Assembly: GCA_019113165.1 (NCBI GenBank)
Contig: DXHV01000063.1
Location: 1-64,000, forward strand
Direction of reading: 5' to 3'
Length of the DNA: 64,000 nucleotides
Origin: Candidatus Desulfovibrio intestinipullorum
GTDB lineage: Bacteria > Desulfobacterota > Desulfovibrionia > Desulfovibrionales > Desulfovibrionaceae
Shown: in pieces, positions 42,180 to 51,123 of the stretch
Position numbering within the stretch: the first letter of the stretch is position 1
Layout of the letters: each line of letters starts with the position of its first letter
Notes under the pieces: model-generated
What the model was told of the DNA's origin: nothing
Database searches by the model: none
The model's input: only the letters and a program-made list of their open reading frames with translations
Translations under genes and position numbers: made by a program

Positions 42180-45086
42180 CTAGAAGAGGGAGGTGCAGCT
42201 CCAGCCCAGGGACCGGGCGACTTCGCCGGCCCTGGCGCCGCCAATGACGCAGACATGGCCCTTTTCGGCCACTTCCTGCATGATGTCGGCAAAGGCCCGG
42301 AAGTCTTCCACCCTGGTGGCCAGGATTTCTTCGCGCTGGGTCTGCAGCTCCTCGTTGCTGATGCCGCTCAGGAGCCGCAGCAGGGAGACATTGCCGCGGG
42401 CATCGGGCAGGAGGTAGGCATCCACATCGCCAATGGTGCCCACAATGGCCCTTGTGAGCTCGTCTTTGGAGAGGCTGATGCGGGAGAGGTAGGAGGCAAT
42501 GCCGTCATAGGCCCTGAGGGTGGCCTCCACATTGGGATCCCGGTAGCTTGAGCAGACGAAGTTGCCGGAATAGAGCTCCTGGGAGCAGAAGGCGCCGTAG
42601 GCGCCGCCCAGCACGCGCACCTGTTCCCACAGATAGCTGCGGCTCAGATGGCGGACAATGACCCGCACCGGGCCGTGCAGCTCGCCATAGCCCAGCTGCT
42701 TCAGGTTGCAGCCCTTGGCCACGTAATTGACCTGGCTTGGGGAGGTGAAGACTTCGGCTGCGGGGCGGCTGGCCAGGGAGAGGACCTGGCTGCCGTCGGC
42801 AGCGGCTGCCCTGGGCAGGCTGGCCCAGAGGCTCTGTGCCTCGGCAAAGACCCTGGCAATCTGCCCCTCTTCGCCCACACAGTTCACATAGCCCGGGCGG
42901 GCGGCCACAAGGAAGTGGCGCAGGTCTTCGAAATCTTCCAGCAGCCTCGGGAAGGCGTCTTCCCAGGACTCCAGGCGCGAGCGGATGGTGGACAGGGAGC
43001 TTATGCCGGACATGAGATCGGACATGTAGGCGTCCGTGGTGTAGTGGGAGCGCACCCTGAGAGATGCGGCCGCATGGCCCGAGGAAATGAGGCCCTGTTC
43101 AAGGCGGGCCTTGTCCTCAAGGAGCATTTCCCTGAGGCGCTGGCCAAGGAGGCTCTGATCGGTCACGGGCTCGAGGAGCATCTCCTTGAGCAGGGCGAAG
43201 AGGTCGCCTGTCTTGTCGGCCACGGCCTTGCCGGCCAGGGAGAGGTAGCAGCGTACCTCGCCGTCCTTGCGGGTCACAAGGGTCGTGTCGGCGCCAAGGC
43301 CGCCTGTCTTGGCATCGATGAGCGCGCCAAGATCGGTATAGTCGTGGCGGGCCGTGCCGACTTCCCTGAAGGAGCGCAGGAAGAGGTTCAGGGAGGGCAG
43401 CAGGCGCACGGGCAGCTTGGGCATGGGCACAAGGAGGTTCAGATAGGCTATGCCCCTGGTGGGCTGCTCGTGAGCCACGCAGGTAAGCGAGCCGTCCTCG
43501 TGTACATCCCTCCTGATGAAGCGGCTCTGTGCGGGCAGATCTTCAAGGCCCAGGCTCGGAATGGAGGCCAGTGCCTCGGGGCTGTCCGGAGTGCTCTGCG
43601 CCTTCTGAAGCTCTGTGCAGATGGTGCACACTTCCTGCTTCCGTCCCTCGTCCAAGGAGGCCTGTATGCCGGCAAGGCGCTCGGCTTCCTCCCTGGCCAG
43701 CCGCTCGGCCATGTCGGTCTGGGGCTGCAGGATCACCGTGGCCCTGCTGGGATTGTCCAGGAAGAGGGTGCGCAGGGCTTCCTCGAAGACGCGCTCGCCC
43801 CTGGCCAGGCGATCCTTGATGTGCTGCAAGGGTGCTTCCCAGGCAAGGGAAGCCAGGGGATCGTGGTCATAGAGCCAGGTGGACAGGGACTGCAGCATGG
43901 CGGCAAGGCCGCGGGGGAAGGATCCGAAATTGCTCTCCCTGTAGGCAAATTCCACGGTATTGACGGCTGCTTCCACAAGGGAGGGATCAATGCCGTCCCG
44001 GGCAAGCTCTTCCAGGGTGCTCTGGATGAGGGCCTCGGCCCTGGGGATATTGTCCCAGGCAATGCCCTTGAGGCCGGTGGAATAGAACGTCTGGGCCAGA
44101 TCCGTTTCCAGGCCGCCGCCCACGGTGTCCTCGCCAAGACCGGAGGAAATGAGAGCCCTGCGCAGAGGGGAGCCGGGCATGCCTTCCAGAATGTGCTCCA
44201 GCATGCTCAGGATCATGGTGCGTTCCAGATCGCCGCGGATGCCGGTGAGCCAGTTCATGGTGAAGAGGCAGGAACCATCCTTTTCGGCCGCATAGGGCTT
44301 GACGATCCTGGTTGGCGCGCTGAAGGCCCGTTGCAGGGGAATGCGGGAATCCACCTCGCAGCGGGTCTGACCCTCCAGGGCCCTGGCCACAATGTTCAGG
44401 CGCTCTTCCTCGGGATCATCGCCCCAGAAGAAGAAACGGGCATTGGAGGGATGGTAGTAGCGGCTGTGGAAGTCCCTGAACTCCTCGTAGGTGAGAGAGG
44501 GGATCTCGGCCGGATTGCCTCCGGAATCAAGGCTGTAGAGCGTGTCCGGGAAGATGGCGTGCTGGCTTTCCTCGGCAATGCGCGAGTCCGGGGAGGAATA
44601 CACGCCCTTCATCTCGTTGTAGACAACACCCTTGTAGGCCCAGGGGCCGTCCGGCGTGCCGGCCTCTATATGCCAGCCCTCCTGGCGGAAGATGTTCTCG
44701 CTGATGAGCGGATGGAAGACGGCGTCGATGTAGACGTCTATAAGATTGTAGAAGTCCTGCAGGTTGGCGCTGGCCACGGGGTAGCAGGTCTTGTCAGGAA
44801 AGGTGAAGGCATTGAGAAAGCTCTGCAGGGAGCTTTGCAGAAGAACCAGGAAGGGTTCCTTCACAGGATACCTGTCCGAACCGCACAGCACGGAATGCTC
44901 CAGGATGTGGGCCACGCCCGTGGAATTTTTGGGCGGCGTGCGGAAGGTCACACCAAAGCATTTGTTCTCGTCGTCATTGCAGACGGAAACGATTTCTGCA
45001 CCGGTTGCCACATGTCTGTAATAACGTGCCCTGCCATTGACTTCGGCGAGTGTGCGTTCGTCAATGAGTGTGAAGTCGGTCTTCAA
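42180..45086 (-). CDS. M16C (presequence-protease-like) zinc metallopeptidase
   Basis: 968 residues, the size of PreP/insulinase M16C enzymes with four domains in one chain. The inverted zinc motif HILEH at 60-64, with GVAHILEHSVLCGSDRYPVKEPF around it, is diagnostic, and the second half (from about 520) is the inactive paired half. It degrades peptides of 10-65 residues. No signal peptide, so cytoplasmic. ATG 45086 after GGAGAACC. No operon partner is evident. Confidence 0.93.
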   Translation of the reverse strand: MKTDFTLIDERTLAEVNGRARYYRHVATGAEIVSVCNDDENKCFGVTFRTPPKNSTGVAHILEHSVLCGSDRYPVKEPFLVLLQSSLQSFLNAFTFPDKTCYPVASANLQDFYNLIDVYIDAVFHPLISENIFRQEGWHIEAGTPDGPWAYKGVVYNEMKGVYSSPDSRIAEESQHAIFPDTLYSLDSGGNPAEIPSLTYEEFRDFHSRYYHPSNARFFFWGDDPEEERLNIVARALEGQTRCEVDSRIPLQRAFSAPTRIVKPYAAEKDGSCLFTMNWLTGIRGDLERTMILSMLEHILEGMPGSPLRRALISSGLGEDTVGGGLETDLAQTFYSTGLKGIAWDNIPRAEALIQSTLEELARDGIDPSLVEAAVNTVEFAYRESNFGSFPRGLAAMLQSLSTWLYDHDPLASLAWEAPLQHIKDRLARGERVFEEALRTLFLDNPSRATVILQPQTDMAERLAREEAERLAGIQASLDEGRKQEVCTICTELQKAQSTPDSPEALASIPSLGLEDLPAQSRFIRRDVHEDGSLTCVAHEQPTRGIAYLNLLVPMPKLPVRLLPSLNLFLRSFREVGTARHDYTDLGALIDAKTGGLGADTTLVTRKDGEVRCYLSLAGKAVADKTGDLFALLKEMLLEPVTDQSLLGQRLREMLLEDKARLEQGLISSGHAAASLRVRSHYTTDAYMSDLMSGISSLSTIRSRLESWEDAFPRLLEDFEDLRHFLVAARPGYVNCVGEEGQIARVFAEAQSLWASLPRAAAADGSQVLSLASRPAAEVFTSPSQVNYVAKGCNLKQLGYGELHGPVRVIVRHLSRSYLWEQVRVLGGAYGAFCSQELYSGNFVCSSYRDPNVEATLRAYDGIASYLSRISLSKDELTRAIVGTIGDVDAYLLPDARGNVSLLRLLSGISNEELQTQREEILATRVEDFRAFADIMQEVAEKGHVCVIGGARAGEVARSLGWSCTSLF

Positions 45087-45280
45087 GAGGGTTCTCCTTC
45101 TGTGGGTTGGAAACGTTCAGGTCTTTGGAACATGTATCGGGAACTGGAAAAAGTGCTGTTCTGAGAAGCCAGGATTGCATGTGCTGGCAGCATTCTTGCC
45201 AGCTCTTGAGGCATCTGTCCAGCCGGGACAGATGCCTTGTCTGCCCTGAAAGAGGGCGAGGGCCTTCCATCCTGCGGACA
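45087..45280. other. Upstream region of the M16 peptidase gene
   Basis: Contains an inverted repeat around 45215-45235 (CTGTCC...GGACAG) and probably the minus-strand promoter of the peptidase gene, which I cannot place. No gene is seen. Confidence 0.4.
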
Positions 45281-45781
45281 AAAAAAGTGACCTGAAGAGT
45301 GTGCTTCTTCAGGTCACGAGGCTCACAGAAAGGTTTGGGGAGAGGGGTTTGCGCGTACTGGAGTGTTCGGGAGGAGAGGGGCTGGTCGGGTCCTTTGGGC
45401 AGGGGCCGTCCTGTGCCTTGGATAAGGACGGGCCGGCAAAGGGAGCGACTCTATGTTTGCTGGCCTGAACGGCCAGATTTGCAAGGTGTTGTGGCCAGTT
45501 TGGCCGTTGAGGTTCTGGAAGGTTTGGCAGTGGCCCCCATGGGGCGGCTGCATGCCCGCAGGGGCTGTATGATATCCGCCAGGCTTTTCCGGTACAGAAG
45601 GGAGTGACCCCGGAAGGAAGGGCGGCTTGCAGAGAGTGAGGAGATGGGCGGTATGCCAAGGGGGGCCAGGCATACCGCCCGGCAAGGAGCAAACATGGAG
45701 CTTCAGCTCCCGGCATGATGGGAAGGAGTACCGCCCTGAGGGATTGGGCATGGGGGGCGGTATCAGCTGAACTCGTTCACG
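45281..45781 (-). ncRNA. Candidate sigma-54-dependent structured transcript
   Basis: About 500 nt between a consensus sigma-54 promoter and a strong terminator on the same strand. It has perfect hairpins GGGCGGTATGCC/GGCATACCGCCC (45646-45680), TACCGCCC/GGGCGGTA (45729-45762) and GGAGCT/AGCTCC (45697-45710). Two overlapping reading frames stay open across most of it (45323-45751 and 45309-45716), but both are Pro-rich without ribosome-binding sites and look like chance frames in pyrimidine-rich DNA. A regulatory RNA is the simpler reading; a small unknown protein is not excluded. Confidence 0.5.
45283..45319 (-). terminator. Rho-independent terminator, minus strand
   Basis: Perfect 11-bp stem GTGACCTGAAG / CTTCAGGTCAC around a 9-nt loop. 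On the minus strand it is followed by seven Ts. It marks the 3' end of a minus-strand transcript that has no recognised gene. Confidence 0.88.
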
Positions 45782-45791
45782 CCCAGTTTAT

Positions 45792-45807
45792 AGCAACAAG
45801 CGTGCCA
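45792..45807 (-). promoter_or_regulatory. Consensus sigma-54 (-24/-12) promoter
   Basis: On the minus strand TGGCACG-CTTG-TTGCT, an exact match to the sigma-54 consensus TGGCACG-N4-TTGCW. Transcription would begin near 45781. Confidence 0.75.
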
Positions 45808-45915
45808 AACTTGAAAATATTTAGCTTGTATTCTGATATTATTGCATTTTTAGTGCTTTTTCAACCGGGAGGCTCTTCTGTGACATGCTTCTGCCGGACA
45901 GATTCATGAGCAGTC

Positions 45916-45938
45916 CACTGTCTAGAAATCAGACAGTG
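45916..45938. promoter_or_regulatory. Perfect inverted repeat, candidate enhancer site
   Basis: CACTGTCT-N7-AGACAGTG. It lies about 135-157 bp upstream of the predicted sigma-54 start, the distance expected for an enhancer-binding-protein site. It could also fold as an RNA hairpin. Confidence 0.45.
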
Positions 45939-46074
45939 CCGGCCGGCTGTGTGTGAAAGCTATCCATCCCGGGTGTCCGATTTGGCGACAGGCCCGGAGA
46001 GATTTCTCTCAAAAGGGGGCTACAAAGACGGCAACGGGCGACCCGGGGCGGGCTTTGCAAGTAAAAACAGGTTT

Positions 46075-46090
46075 TGGCACGCTTCGTGCA
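46075..46090 (+). promoter_or_regulatory. Near-consensus sigma-54 promoter, plus strand
   Basis: TGGCACG-CTTC-GTGCA; one base differs from the -12 consensus (GTGC for TTGC). It points away from the minus-strand promoter, with the 45916-45938 repeat between them. It could be chance, since it also forms a GCACG-CTT-CGTGC repeat. Confidence 0.3.
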
Positions 46091-46094
46091 TATT

Positions 46095-46280
46095 GAAAAA
46101 TGTCCCGGAGGTGACGTTCCGGGATACTTCCGAACGACAATACTGCCATTCGCATAGCAATCCTCCCTTAACATCCCAAATTTCCCCAAGTATCGGCAAT
46201 CCCTCTCCAACATAAGCTTTCTCCTCCTTGTAAGCCTCCATCCCCCAAAGCCCGTTTCCCCCAAGGAAGCGGGCTTTCTG
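46095..46280 (+). ncRNA. Candidate small RNA rich in anti-Shine-Dalgarno (CCTCC) motifs
   Basis: A 5' hairpin TCCCGGA/TCCGGGA (46103-46124), an unstructured pyrimidine-rich centre with several CCTCC/CTCC runs, and a 13-bp terminal hairpin AAAGCCCGTTTCC/GGAAGCGGGCTTT (46247-46277) followed by a short T-rich tail. Read on the other strand it offers short frames with GGAGG sites and codon use unlike its neighbours (46020-46241, 73 codons), so the strand is not settled. Confidence 0.35.
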
Positions 46281-46389
46281 ATCGTTCCCGAACAGCTCGT
46301 CCGAACACCCTTGTCCGCACAGGTCCGGGTGCCATGGCAGTCTGCCCGTGAATCGGACTGCCGGACAATTTGACAGTCATGTGAACTAC

Positions 46390-46419
46390 TTGACGTGAAA
46401 AGGGGCAGGAGCGTATGCT
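46390..46419 (+). promoter_or_regulatory. Candidate sigma-70 promoter of the TerC gene
   Basis: TTGACG (46390-46395), 18-bp spacer, TATGCT (46414-46419). It leaves a leader of about 195 nt before the ATG at 46622, in which I see no known riboswitch. Confidence 0.5.
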
Positions 46420-46621
46420 GCAGGCGGCCTGCGCTGTCCCCTGTCATTGCTGTTTCGCCACCCGAGGACAAGAATCCTTCGCGCAGCGTCCTGCTCGTCA
46501 ACAAATGCCTGTCCTGTCCCTTGTGTCCTTAAGGGAATACAGGGCGAAAAACGCTCCCACTGCGTCCCCTGCCTCCCTTTGTCCGTGGGGCGGGACCTTC
46601 CGGGAAAGGCCTGTTACTACT

Positions 46622-47632
46622 ATGGAACATATCGGCTTTCCGACAGAAACAGTTCTGCTGTTTGTCGTTGTCGTCCTGCTCTCGCTTTTTCTTGATCTGT
46701 ATGCCCACAAGCGCGACGAGGATATTTCCCTCAAGAGCGCCTGCCTGTGGTCCGTCTTCTGGGTGCTGCTTTCCGTAGGCTTCGGCATCTATCTGTATGT
46801 GCACCACAGCGCGGAAATGGCCAGCCTCTTCTTTACCGGCTATGTGCTGGAAAAGGTGCTCTCTGTTGACAACCTTTTTGTCATCATGGCCATCTTCTCC
46901 TGGTTCTCCATCCCCGGCAAGTACAGGCACAGGGTCCTGTACTGGGGCGTGCTCGGTGCCATTGTCTTCAGGGCCATCTTCGTGGCCATAGGCACGGAAC
47001 TGCTCTCCTTCGGCCCCTACATGGAAGTGATCTTTGCCGGCATGGTGGGCTACACGGCCTTCATGATGCTCAAGAAGCGCGAGGAAAAGGAAGAAATCAA
47101 GGACTATTCCAACCACATTGCCTTCCGCATGGTGCGCCGCTTTTTCCCCGTCTGGCCCAAGCTCAGCGGCCATGACTTCTTCCTGCGCCGCTCCGAAGCC
47201 GAGGCCCAGTCGGTCAGGGAAGGCGTGCCCCTGGAAGGCCTTGGGCACAAGTGCGCCTATGTGGCCACGCCGCTCTTCCTCTGCCTGGCTGTCATCGAAG
47301 TGAGCGATGTCATGTTCGCCTTTGACTCCGTGCCCGCGGTCATTGCCGTGAGCCGCGAGCCCCTCATTATCTACTCGGCCATGATCTTCGCCATTCTCGG
47401 CCTGCGCAGCCTCTACTTTGTCCTGGAATCCCTGAGCAGCCGCCTGGTCTACCTGGAAACCTCTGTGGTCGTCCTGCTCTTCTTCATCACCATCAAGCTG
47501 CTCCTCTCCGCCTGCAACCACCTTTTTGGCATAGGCTTCGAGATTTCCCCGCATCTCTCCCTGGTCATCGTGCTCGCCGTGCTGGTCATAGGCATAGTGG
47601 CCTCCTTTGTGGTGCCCAAAAAGCAGCAGTAG
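46622..47632 (+). CDS. TerC family integral membrane protein
   Basis: 336 residues with about nine membrane helices. LEKVLSVDNLFVIMAIFSWF and VIEVSDVMFAFDSVPAVIAVS carry the paired acidic residues inside the membrane that define TerC/Alx proteins, linked to tellurite resistance and Mn export. ATG 46622; the frame is open upstream to 46415, but the earlier part is not protein-like. It is isolated, with its own promoter and a bidirectional terminator. Confidence 0.92.
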   Translation: MEHIGFPTETVLLFVVVVLLSLFLDLYAHKRDEDISLKSACLWSVFWVLLSVGFGIYLYVHHSAEMASLFFTGYVLEKVLSVDNLFVIMAIFSWFSIPGKYRHRVLYWGVLGAIVFRAIFVAIGTELLSFGPYMEVIFAGMVGYTAFMMLKKREEKEEIKDYSNHIAFRMVRRFFPVWPKLSGHDFFLRRSEAEAQSVREGVPLEGLGHKCAYVATPLFLCLAVIEVSDVMFAFDSVPAVIAVSREPLIIYSAMIFAILGLRSLYFVLESLSSRLVYLETSVVVLLFFITIKLLLSACNHLFGIGFEISPHLSLVIVLAVLVIGIVASFVVPKKQQ

Positions 47633-47670
47633 CAAAACGCCAAAGCTTGCGGCACCCAGTGCCGAAACGA

Positions 47671-47723
47671 AAAAAAGGTGTTCCTTCTTCCTCCGGTATG
47701 AGGAGAATGGGAACACCTTTTTT
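47671..47723 (+). terminator. Bidirectional rho-independent terminator
   Basis: AAAAAAGGTGTTCC pairs with GGAACACCTTTTTT around a 25-nt loop. T-runs occur on both strands, serving the TerC gene and the convergent tsaB. Confidence 0.93.
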
Positions 47724-47760
47724 CGTGCCTGACAGGCGAAAATTGTCTTGTGTCGCTTTT

Positions 47761-48606
47761 CTAGTCCGAGAGTTCCCTGGACTGATCGCCGGGCTCCACA
47801 TGGAGCAGCCGTTCCAGACAGGCTTCGGACTGTTCGGGATCCCTGCCCATGCGCACGGAGAGGGAGGGCAGATTGTCCACGGCATCGCAGGGCCGGATGT
47901 AGAGCGGTTCCACATCCTTGGGAAAGTAGTCGCCATGACGGCCTAAAAGGCGCAAGGCGTCTATGGAAGGCCGCACAAGGCTTCTGGTGGCTATGCCCTG
48001 GTCTCTCATGGCTTCCAGGGCCGCGCAGAAGTCCTTCTGGCGCGTGAGGGCCGATCCTGCCACCAGCACAGGGCTGTCACTGTCTGCGGCACAGGCGGCA
48101 AGCTGTTCCTGCACCTGGTCCGGCGTGAGCAGCTCCACCGGCCGCAGGGCAACGGCCGGAATGACGGGCCCGTAGGAGAGGAAGGGCGTGCAGTGCACAA
48201 GATTTCTGCGGGCGTGGGTCACAATCCAGATGGTGCGGCCATAGAGCAGATGTTCCTGCATGGCCAGGGTCGTGGCCAGAGCCTGCATGTAGTCCAGGGC
48301 CGCAAGCTGGGCCCTGGTGGTCCTGCGCAGGGCACTGGCCGTGGCCAGCACCAGGCGTATGCCCGTAAAGGACCCCGGTCCGCGCACGCAGCCTATGCGC
48401 CGCAGATCGGAGAAGTTTTTGCCTGCCAGGGCAAACATCCGCTCAAGACTCGGGGCCAGCAGCTCGGTGGCCCTGTCCTGCAGGGCCCAGACCGTGGCAC
48501 AGATCAGTTCCTCGTCCTCGGTGAGCACCATATAAAGCTCGCGCTCGCAGGAGCACAGGATGAGTTCCAGCCCCGTGGAGTAGGGCATGGGCACACGGGC
48601 AGCCAT
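47761..48606 (-). CDS. tsaB: tRNA threonylcarbamoyladenosine biosynthesis protein TsaB
   Basis: 281 residues, ASKHA fold. VRGPGSFTGIRLVLATASAL is the TsaB signature, and the N terminus has the usual STGLELILCSCER strand pair. It is the scaffold that activates TsaD in making t6A37 on ANN-decoding tRNAs. It starts 2 bp after the rseP stop, as the last gene of the pyrH-to-tsaB run. Confidence 0.88.
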   Translation of the reverse strand: MAARVPMPYSTGLELILCSCERELYMVLTEDEELICATVWALQDRATELLAPSLERMFALAGKNFSDLRRIGCVRGPGSFTGIRLVLATASALRRTTRAQLAALDYMQALATTLAMQEHLLYGRTIWIVTHARRNLVHCTPFLSYGPVIPAVALRPVELLTPDQVQEQLAACAADSDSPVLVAGSALTRQKDFCAALEAMRDQGIATRSLVRPSIDALRLLGRHGDYFPKDVEPLYIRPCDAVDNLPSLSVRMGRDPEQSEACLERLLHVEPGDQSRELSD

Positions 48607-48608
48607 GA

Positions 48609-49694
48609 TCAGCCTCTGATGAGACGCATGACGTCATTGAAGGTGGCAAAGATCATAAGCGCAATCAGCAGGGCCACGCCGACACGCATGGAGTAGTCCA
48701 GCACCTTCTTGTTGATGGGCCTGCGGAAGATGATTTCCCACAGGCAGAAGACCACGGTCCCGCCGTCCAGCACGGGCACGGGCAGGAGGTTCAGGATGCC
48801 CAGATTGATGCTGATGAGGGCGGCAAGGCCCAGGATGCCGGCAAGACCTGCCGAGGCCTGTTCGCCTATGACTTGGGCTATCATGATGGGACCGCCTACC
48901 TGATCGGCCGGAACGACACGTTCCACGAGCTTCACAAAGCCCTGCCAGGTGAGGGAGATCATGGCGCCGCACTGATCGAAGCCGGCACGCAGGCTGTCAA
49001 GAAAGCCCAGCTCTCTGGTCTCTATGGCGCCGGAGGAACGGATGCCTATGAGCCAGGCTGTTTCCGTCTCCCCAAAGAGGGTCTTGCGCGTGCTGCGCTC
49101 CGGGGCCAGCTGCACTTCCAGCACGCTTTCCCTGCCCTGGGCGTCCTTGCGACCGATTTCCATGGTCAGGGTGGCGCCGTTGCTCGCGGCAATGGTGTCG
49201 GACATTTCCTGCCAGGTGGAGATGGCCCTGCCGTCAATGGACAGAATGAGGTCGCCCTTCTGCAGGCCTGCACGCTGAGCCGGCGTATCGGCCTGCACGT
49301 CGCCCACGCTGGGCAGCATGGAGGTCACGCCCCAGCCAAGGGCCACGATCACGCAGAGAATGAGGGCCAGGAGCAGGTTGGCCACAGGGCCTGCCAGCAC
49401 GACCAGAAGTCTTTGCCAGGCAGGTCTGAGGGAAAAGCTTTCTTCTCTGGTAAAGCCTTCGGGCAGTTCGGCCTCGTCCGTTTCCCCCACCAGGGCCACA
49501 TAGCCGCCTAAGGGGATGAGGGAGAGAGCGTATTCGGTCTTGCCCCGCTTTTTCTTGAGGATCTTGGGGCCAAAGCCCAGGGAAAAGGTGGAGACCCCCA
49601 TGCCGAAGGCACGGGCCACGGAAAAGTGCCCCAGTTCATGAAAGAAGATAAGGCCGCCAAAGACAAGCACGACGGCTAGTATGGTCATGAGCAC
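48609..49694 (-). CDS. rseP: RseP site-2 zinc metalloprotease
   Basis: 361 residues. Zinc motif FFHELGHF at the N terminus, one PDZ domain (about 115-200, with AQRAGLQKGDLILSIDG), and the second active-site motif LNLLPVPVLDGG in the C-terminal membrane part. It cleaves anti-sigma factors and signal-peptide remnants within the membrane. It overlaps dxr by 10 nt. Confidence 0.95.
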   Translation of the reverse strand: MLMTILAVVLVFGGLIFFHELGHFSVARAFGMGVSTFSLGFGPKILKKKRGKTEYALSLIPLGGYVALVGETDEAELPEGFTREESFSLRPAWQRLLVVLAGPVANLLLALILCVIVALGWGVTSMLPSVGDVQADTPAQRAGLQKGDLILSIDGRAISTWQEMSDTIAASNGATLTMEIGRKDAQGRESVLEVQLAPERSTRKTLFGETETAWLIGIRSSGAIETRELGFLDSLRAGFDQCGAMISLTWQGFVKLVERVVPADQVGGPIMIAQVIGEQASAGLAGILGLAALISINLGILNLLPVPVLDGGTVVFCLWEIIFRRPINKKVLDYSMRVGVALLIALMIFATFNDVMRLIRG

Positions 49695-51028
49695 GAACGG
49701 TTTCCTCCGCGAGCTGCATACTCTTTGACAAAATCTGCTGTCTGTGCGGTCAGGGCATTGATGGAATCCAGGCGCTGCCAGCAGGCCTGTTCCAGATCCC
49801 TGCCCGACAGGGCGAGCATCTGCTCTGACAGGCAGTAGGGAGTGCTGCCCGTTTCTCCTCCGGCGCGCAGTTCGCAGAGATGGTGTTCCATGGCCGCGGC
49901 CACGCTGCGGGTAATGTCGGCAAACGAACAGCGCGAGGAAAGGAAGAGCTGTACTGCCGTCTCGTCGGCAGCATTGAGGACAATGCTCATGCCGCTGCGC
50001 ACCAGCATGGCCTTGCGGGCAAGCTCTATGGCGGGGAAGACGGCATTGTCCACGTCTTCAAAGGTCAGTGTGCCGGCCTTCGCAAGGGAGAGCGGCTCCA
50101 CGTGCCGGCGCTCCACCCTGGGCCAGAGCAGGCAGTCGGCAATGGGCAGGCGCATGTCGGGCACGGCCAGCTGGGCCAGCTGGCTGCCGTCCCTGAAGAT
50201 GACCAGAGAGTGCACGATGGACTGCGGGTGGACAAGAACGTGCACCCTGTCAGGCCCGAGTCCGTAGAGCTGACAGGCCTCGATGAGCTCCAGGGCCTTG
50301 TTCATGAGCGTGGCCGAATCAATGGTGATCTTGGCGCCCATGTTCCAGTTGGGGTGCTTCAGGGCCTGGGCCGGCGTCACGGTCTCCAGCTCTGCGGCCG
50401 TCCTGTGGCGGAAGGGCCCGCCCGAGGCCGTGAGGATCAGAGCCTCGGCATCGTCCCCGCGGCCGCTCAGGCAGTCGAACAGGGCAAAGTGCTCGGAATC
50501 CACGGGCAGGATGGAGGCTCCTGTTCTGGAGCAGACATGGCGCAGCAGTTCGCCTGCCAGCACCAGGCTCTCCTTGTTGGCAAGACAGATGACCTTTCCG
50601 GCCAGGGCTGCGGCCAGAGTACCGGCCAGGCCGGCGGATCCGGCCTGGGCCGAGAGCACGGTATCGGCGCTCTCAAGGCTGGCCAGGGCCCGGTAGCCTT
50701 CGGGGCCGGTGAGGATGGTCGGAGAGTAGCCCGCGGGCAGAAGACCCTGCAGGGCCTCCCTTGCCTCTTCGTCCAGAACGGCCAGCCAGTCCGGGCGGAA
50801 CTGATCGGCCTGTTCGGCCAGGCGGCTCACGTTGCGGGCACAGGCAAGCCCCCTGATGGTGAACAGATCGGGGTTGCGTTCGACAACGGACAGGGCGCTG
50901 CGGCCTATGCTGCCCGTTGCGCCCAGAAGAACCAGGGATCTGCGCCGCGTCCGCTGCCAGCGCAGCGAAGGCGGGGCTGAAATATAGCGTATGCCCGGTC
51001 CGTCACATCCAGGCCACAGAGAAGCCAT
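49685..51028 (-). CDS. dxr: 1-deoxy-D-xylulose 5-phosphate reductoisomerase
   Basis: 447 residues, about 40 longer than usual because of an N-terminal extension before LVLLGATGSIGRSAL. Further motifs: ANKESLVLAGE, PVDSEHFALF, ASGGPFR, HPNWNMGAKITIDSATLMNKALE. Second step of the MEP isoprenoid pathway. ATG 51028 after GGAG. The extension could mean that the true start is later. It lies in the cdsA-dxr-rseP order seen in many proteobacteria. Confidence 0.95.
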   Translation of the reverse strand: MASLWPGCDGPGIRYISAPPSLRWQRTRRRSLVLLGATGSIGRSALSVVERNPDLFTIRGLACARNVSRLAEQADQFRPDWLAVLDEEAREALQGLLPAGYSPTILTGPEGYRALASLESADTVLSAQAGSAGLAGTLAAALAGKVICLANKESLVLAGELLRHVCSRTGASILPVDSEHFALFDCLSGRGDDAEALILTASGGPFRHRTAAELETVTPAQALKHPNWNMGAKITIDSATLMNKALELIEACQLYGLGPDRVHVLVHPQSIVHSLVIFRDGSQLAQLAVPDMRLPIADCLLWPRVERRHVEPLSLAKAGTLTFEDVDNAVFPAIELARKAMLVRSGMSIVLNAADETAVQLFLSSRCSFADITRSVAAAMEHHLCELRAGGETGSTPYCLSEQMLALSGRDLEQACWQRLDSINALTAQTADFVKEYAARGGNRSCS

Positions 51029-51055
51029 GACTTAATCTCCACAGGAAGAGGTACG

Positions 51056-51082
51056 CACCCCGGACCCTGACGACCCGGGGTG
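51056..51082 (-). promoter_or_regulatory. Intercistronic hairpin between cdsA and dxr
   Basis: Perfect 8-bp repeat CACCCCGG/CCGGGGTG with an 11-nt loop in the 95-bp gap. No T-run, so it probably modulates mRNA stability. Confidence 0.4.
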
Positions 51083-51123
51083 AACAGGGCAGGCACTTGA
51101 GCCAGCCTGAAAAGAGTGGTCGG

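Noticed and set aside
45590..45640. SRP (4.5S) RNA core on the plus strand
   Set aside because: CCGGAAGG with a GGAA loop is present, but the flanking conserved GUGAACC and AGCAGC positions do not fit, and the strand opposes the promoter and terminator found here.
45309..45751. Overlapping minus-strand reading frames of 135 and 142 codons as genes
   Set aside because: Two frames are open at once, both Pro-rich and without ribosome-binding sites. Kept only as an alternative to the non-coding RNA.
46427..46621. yybP-ykoY (Mn) riboswitch before the TerC gene
   Set aside because: Such riboswitches often precede TerC genes, but I could not find the conserved paired loops in this leader.
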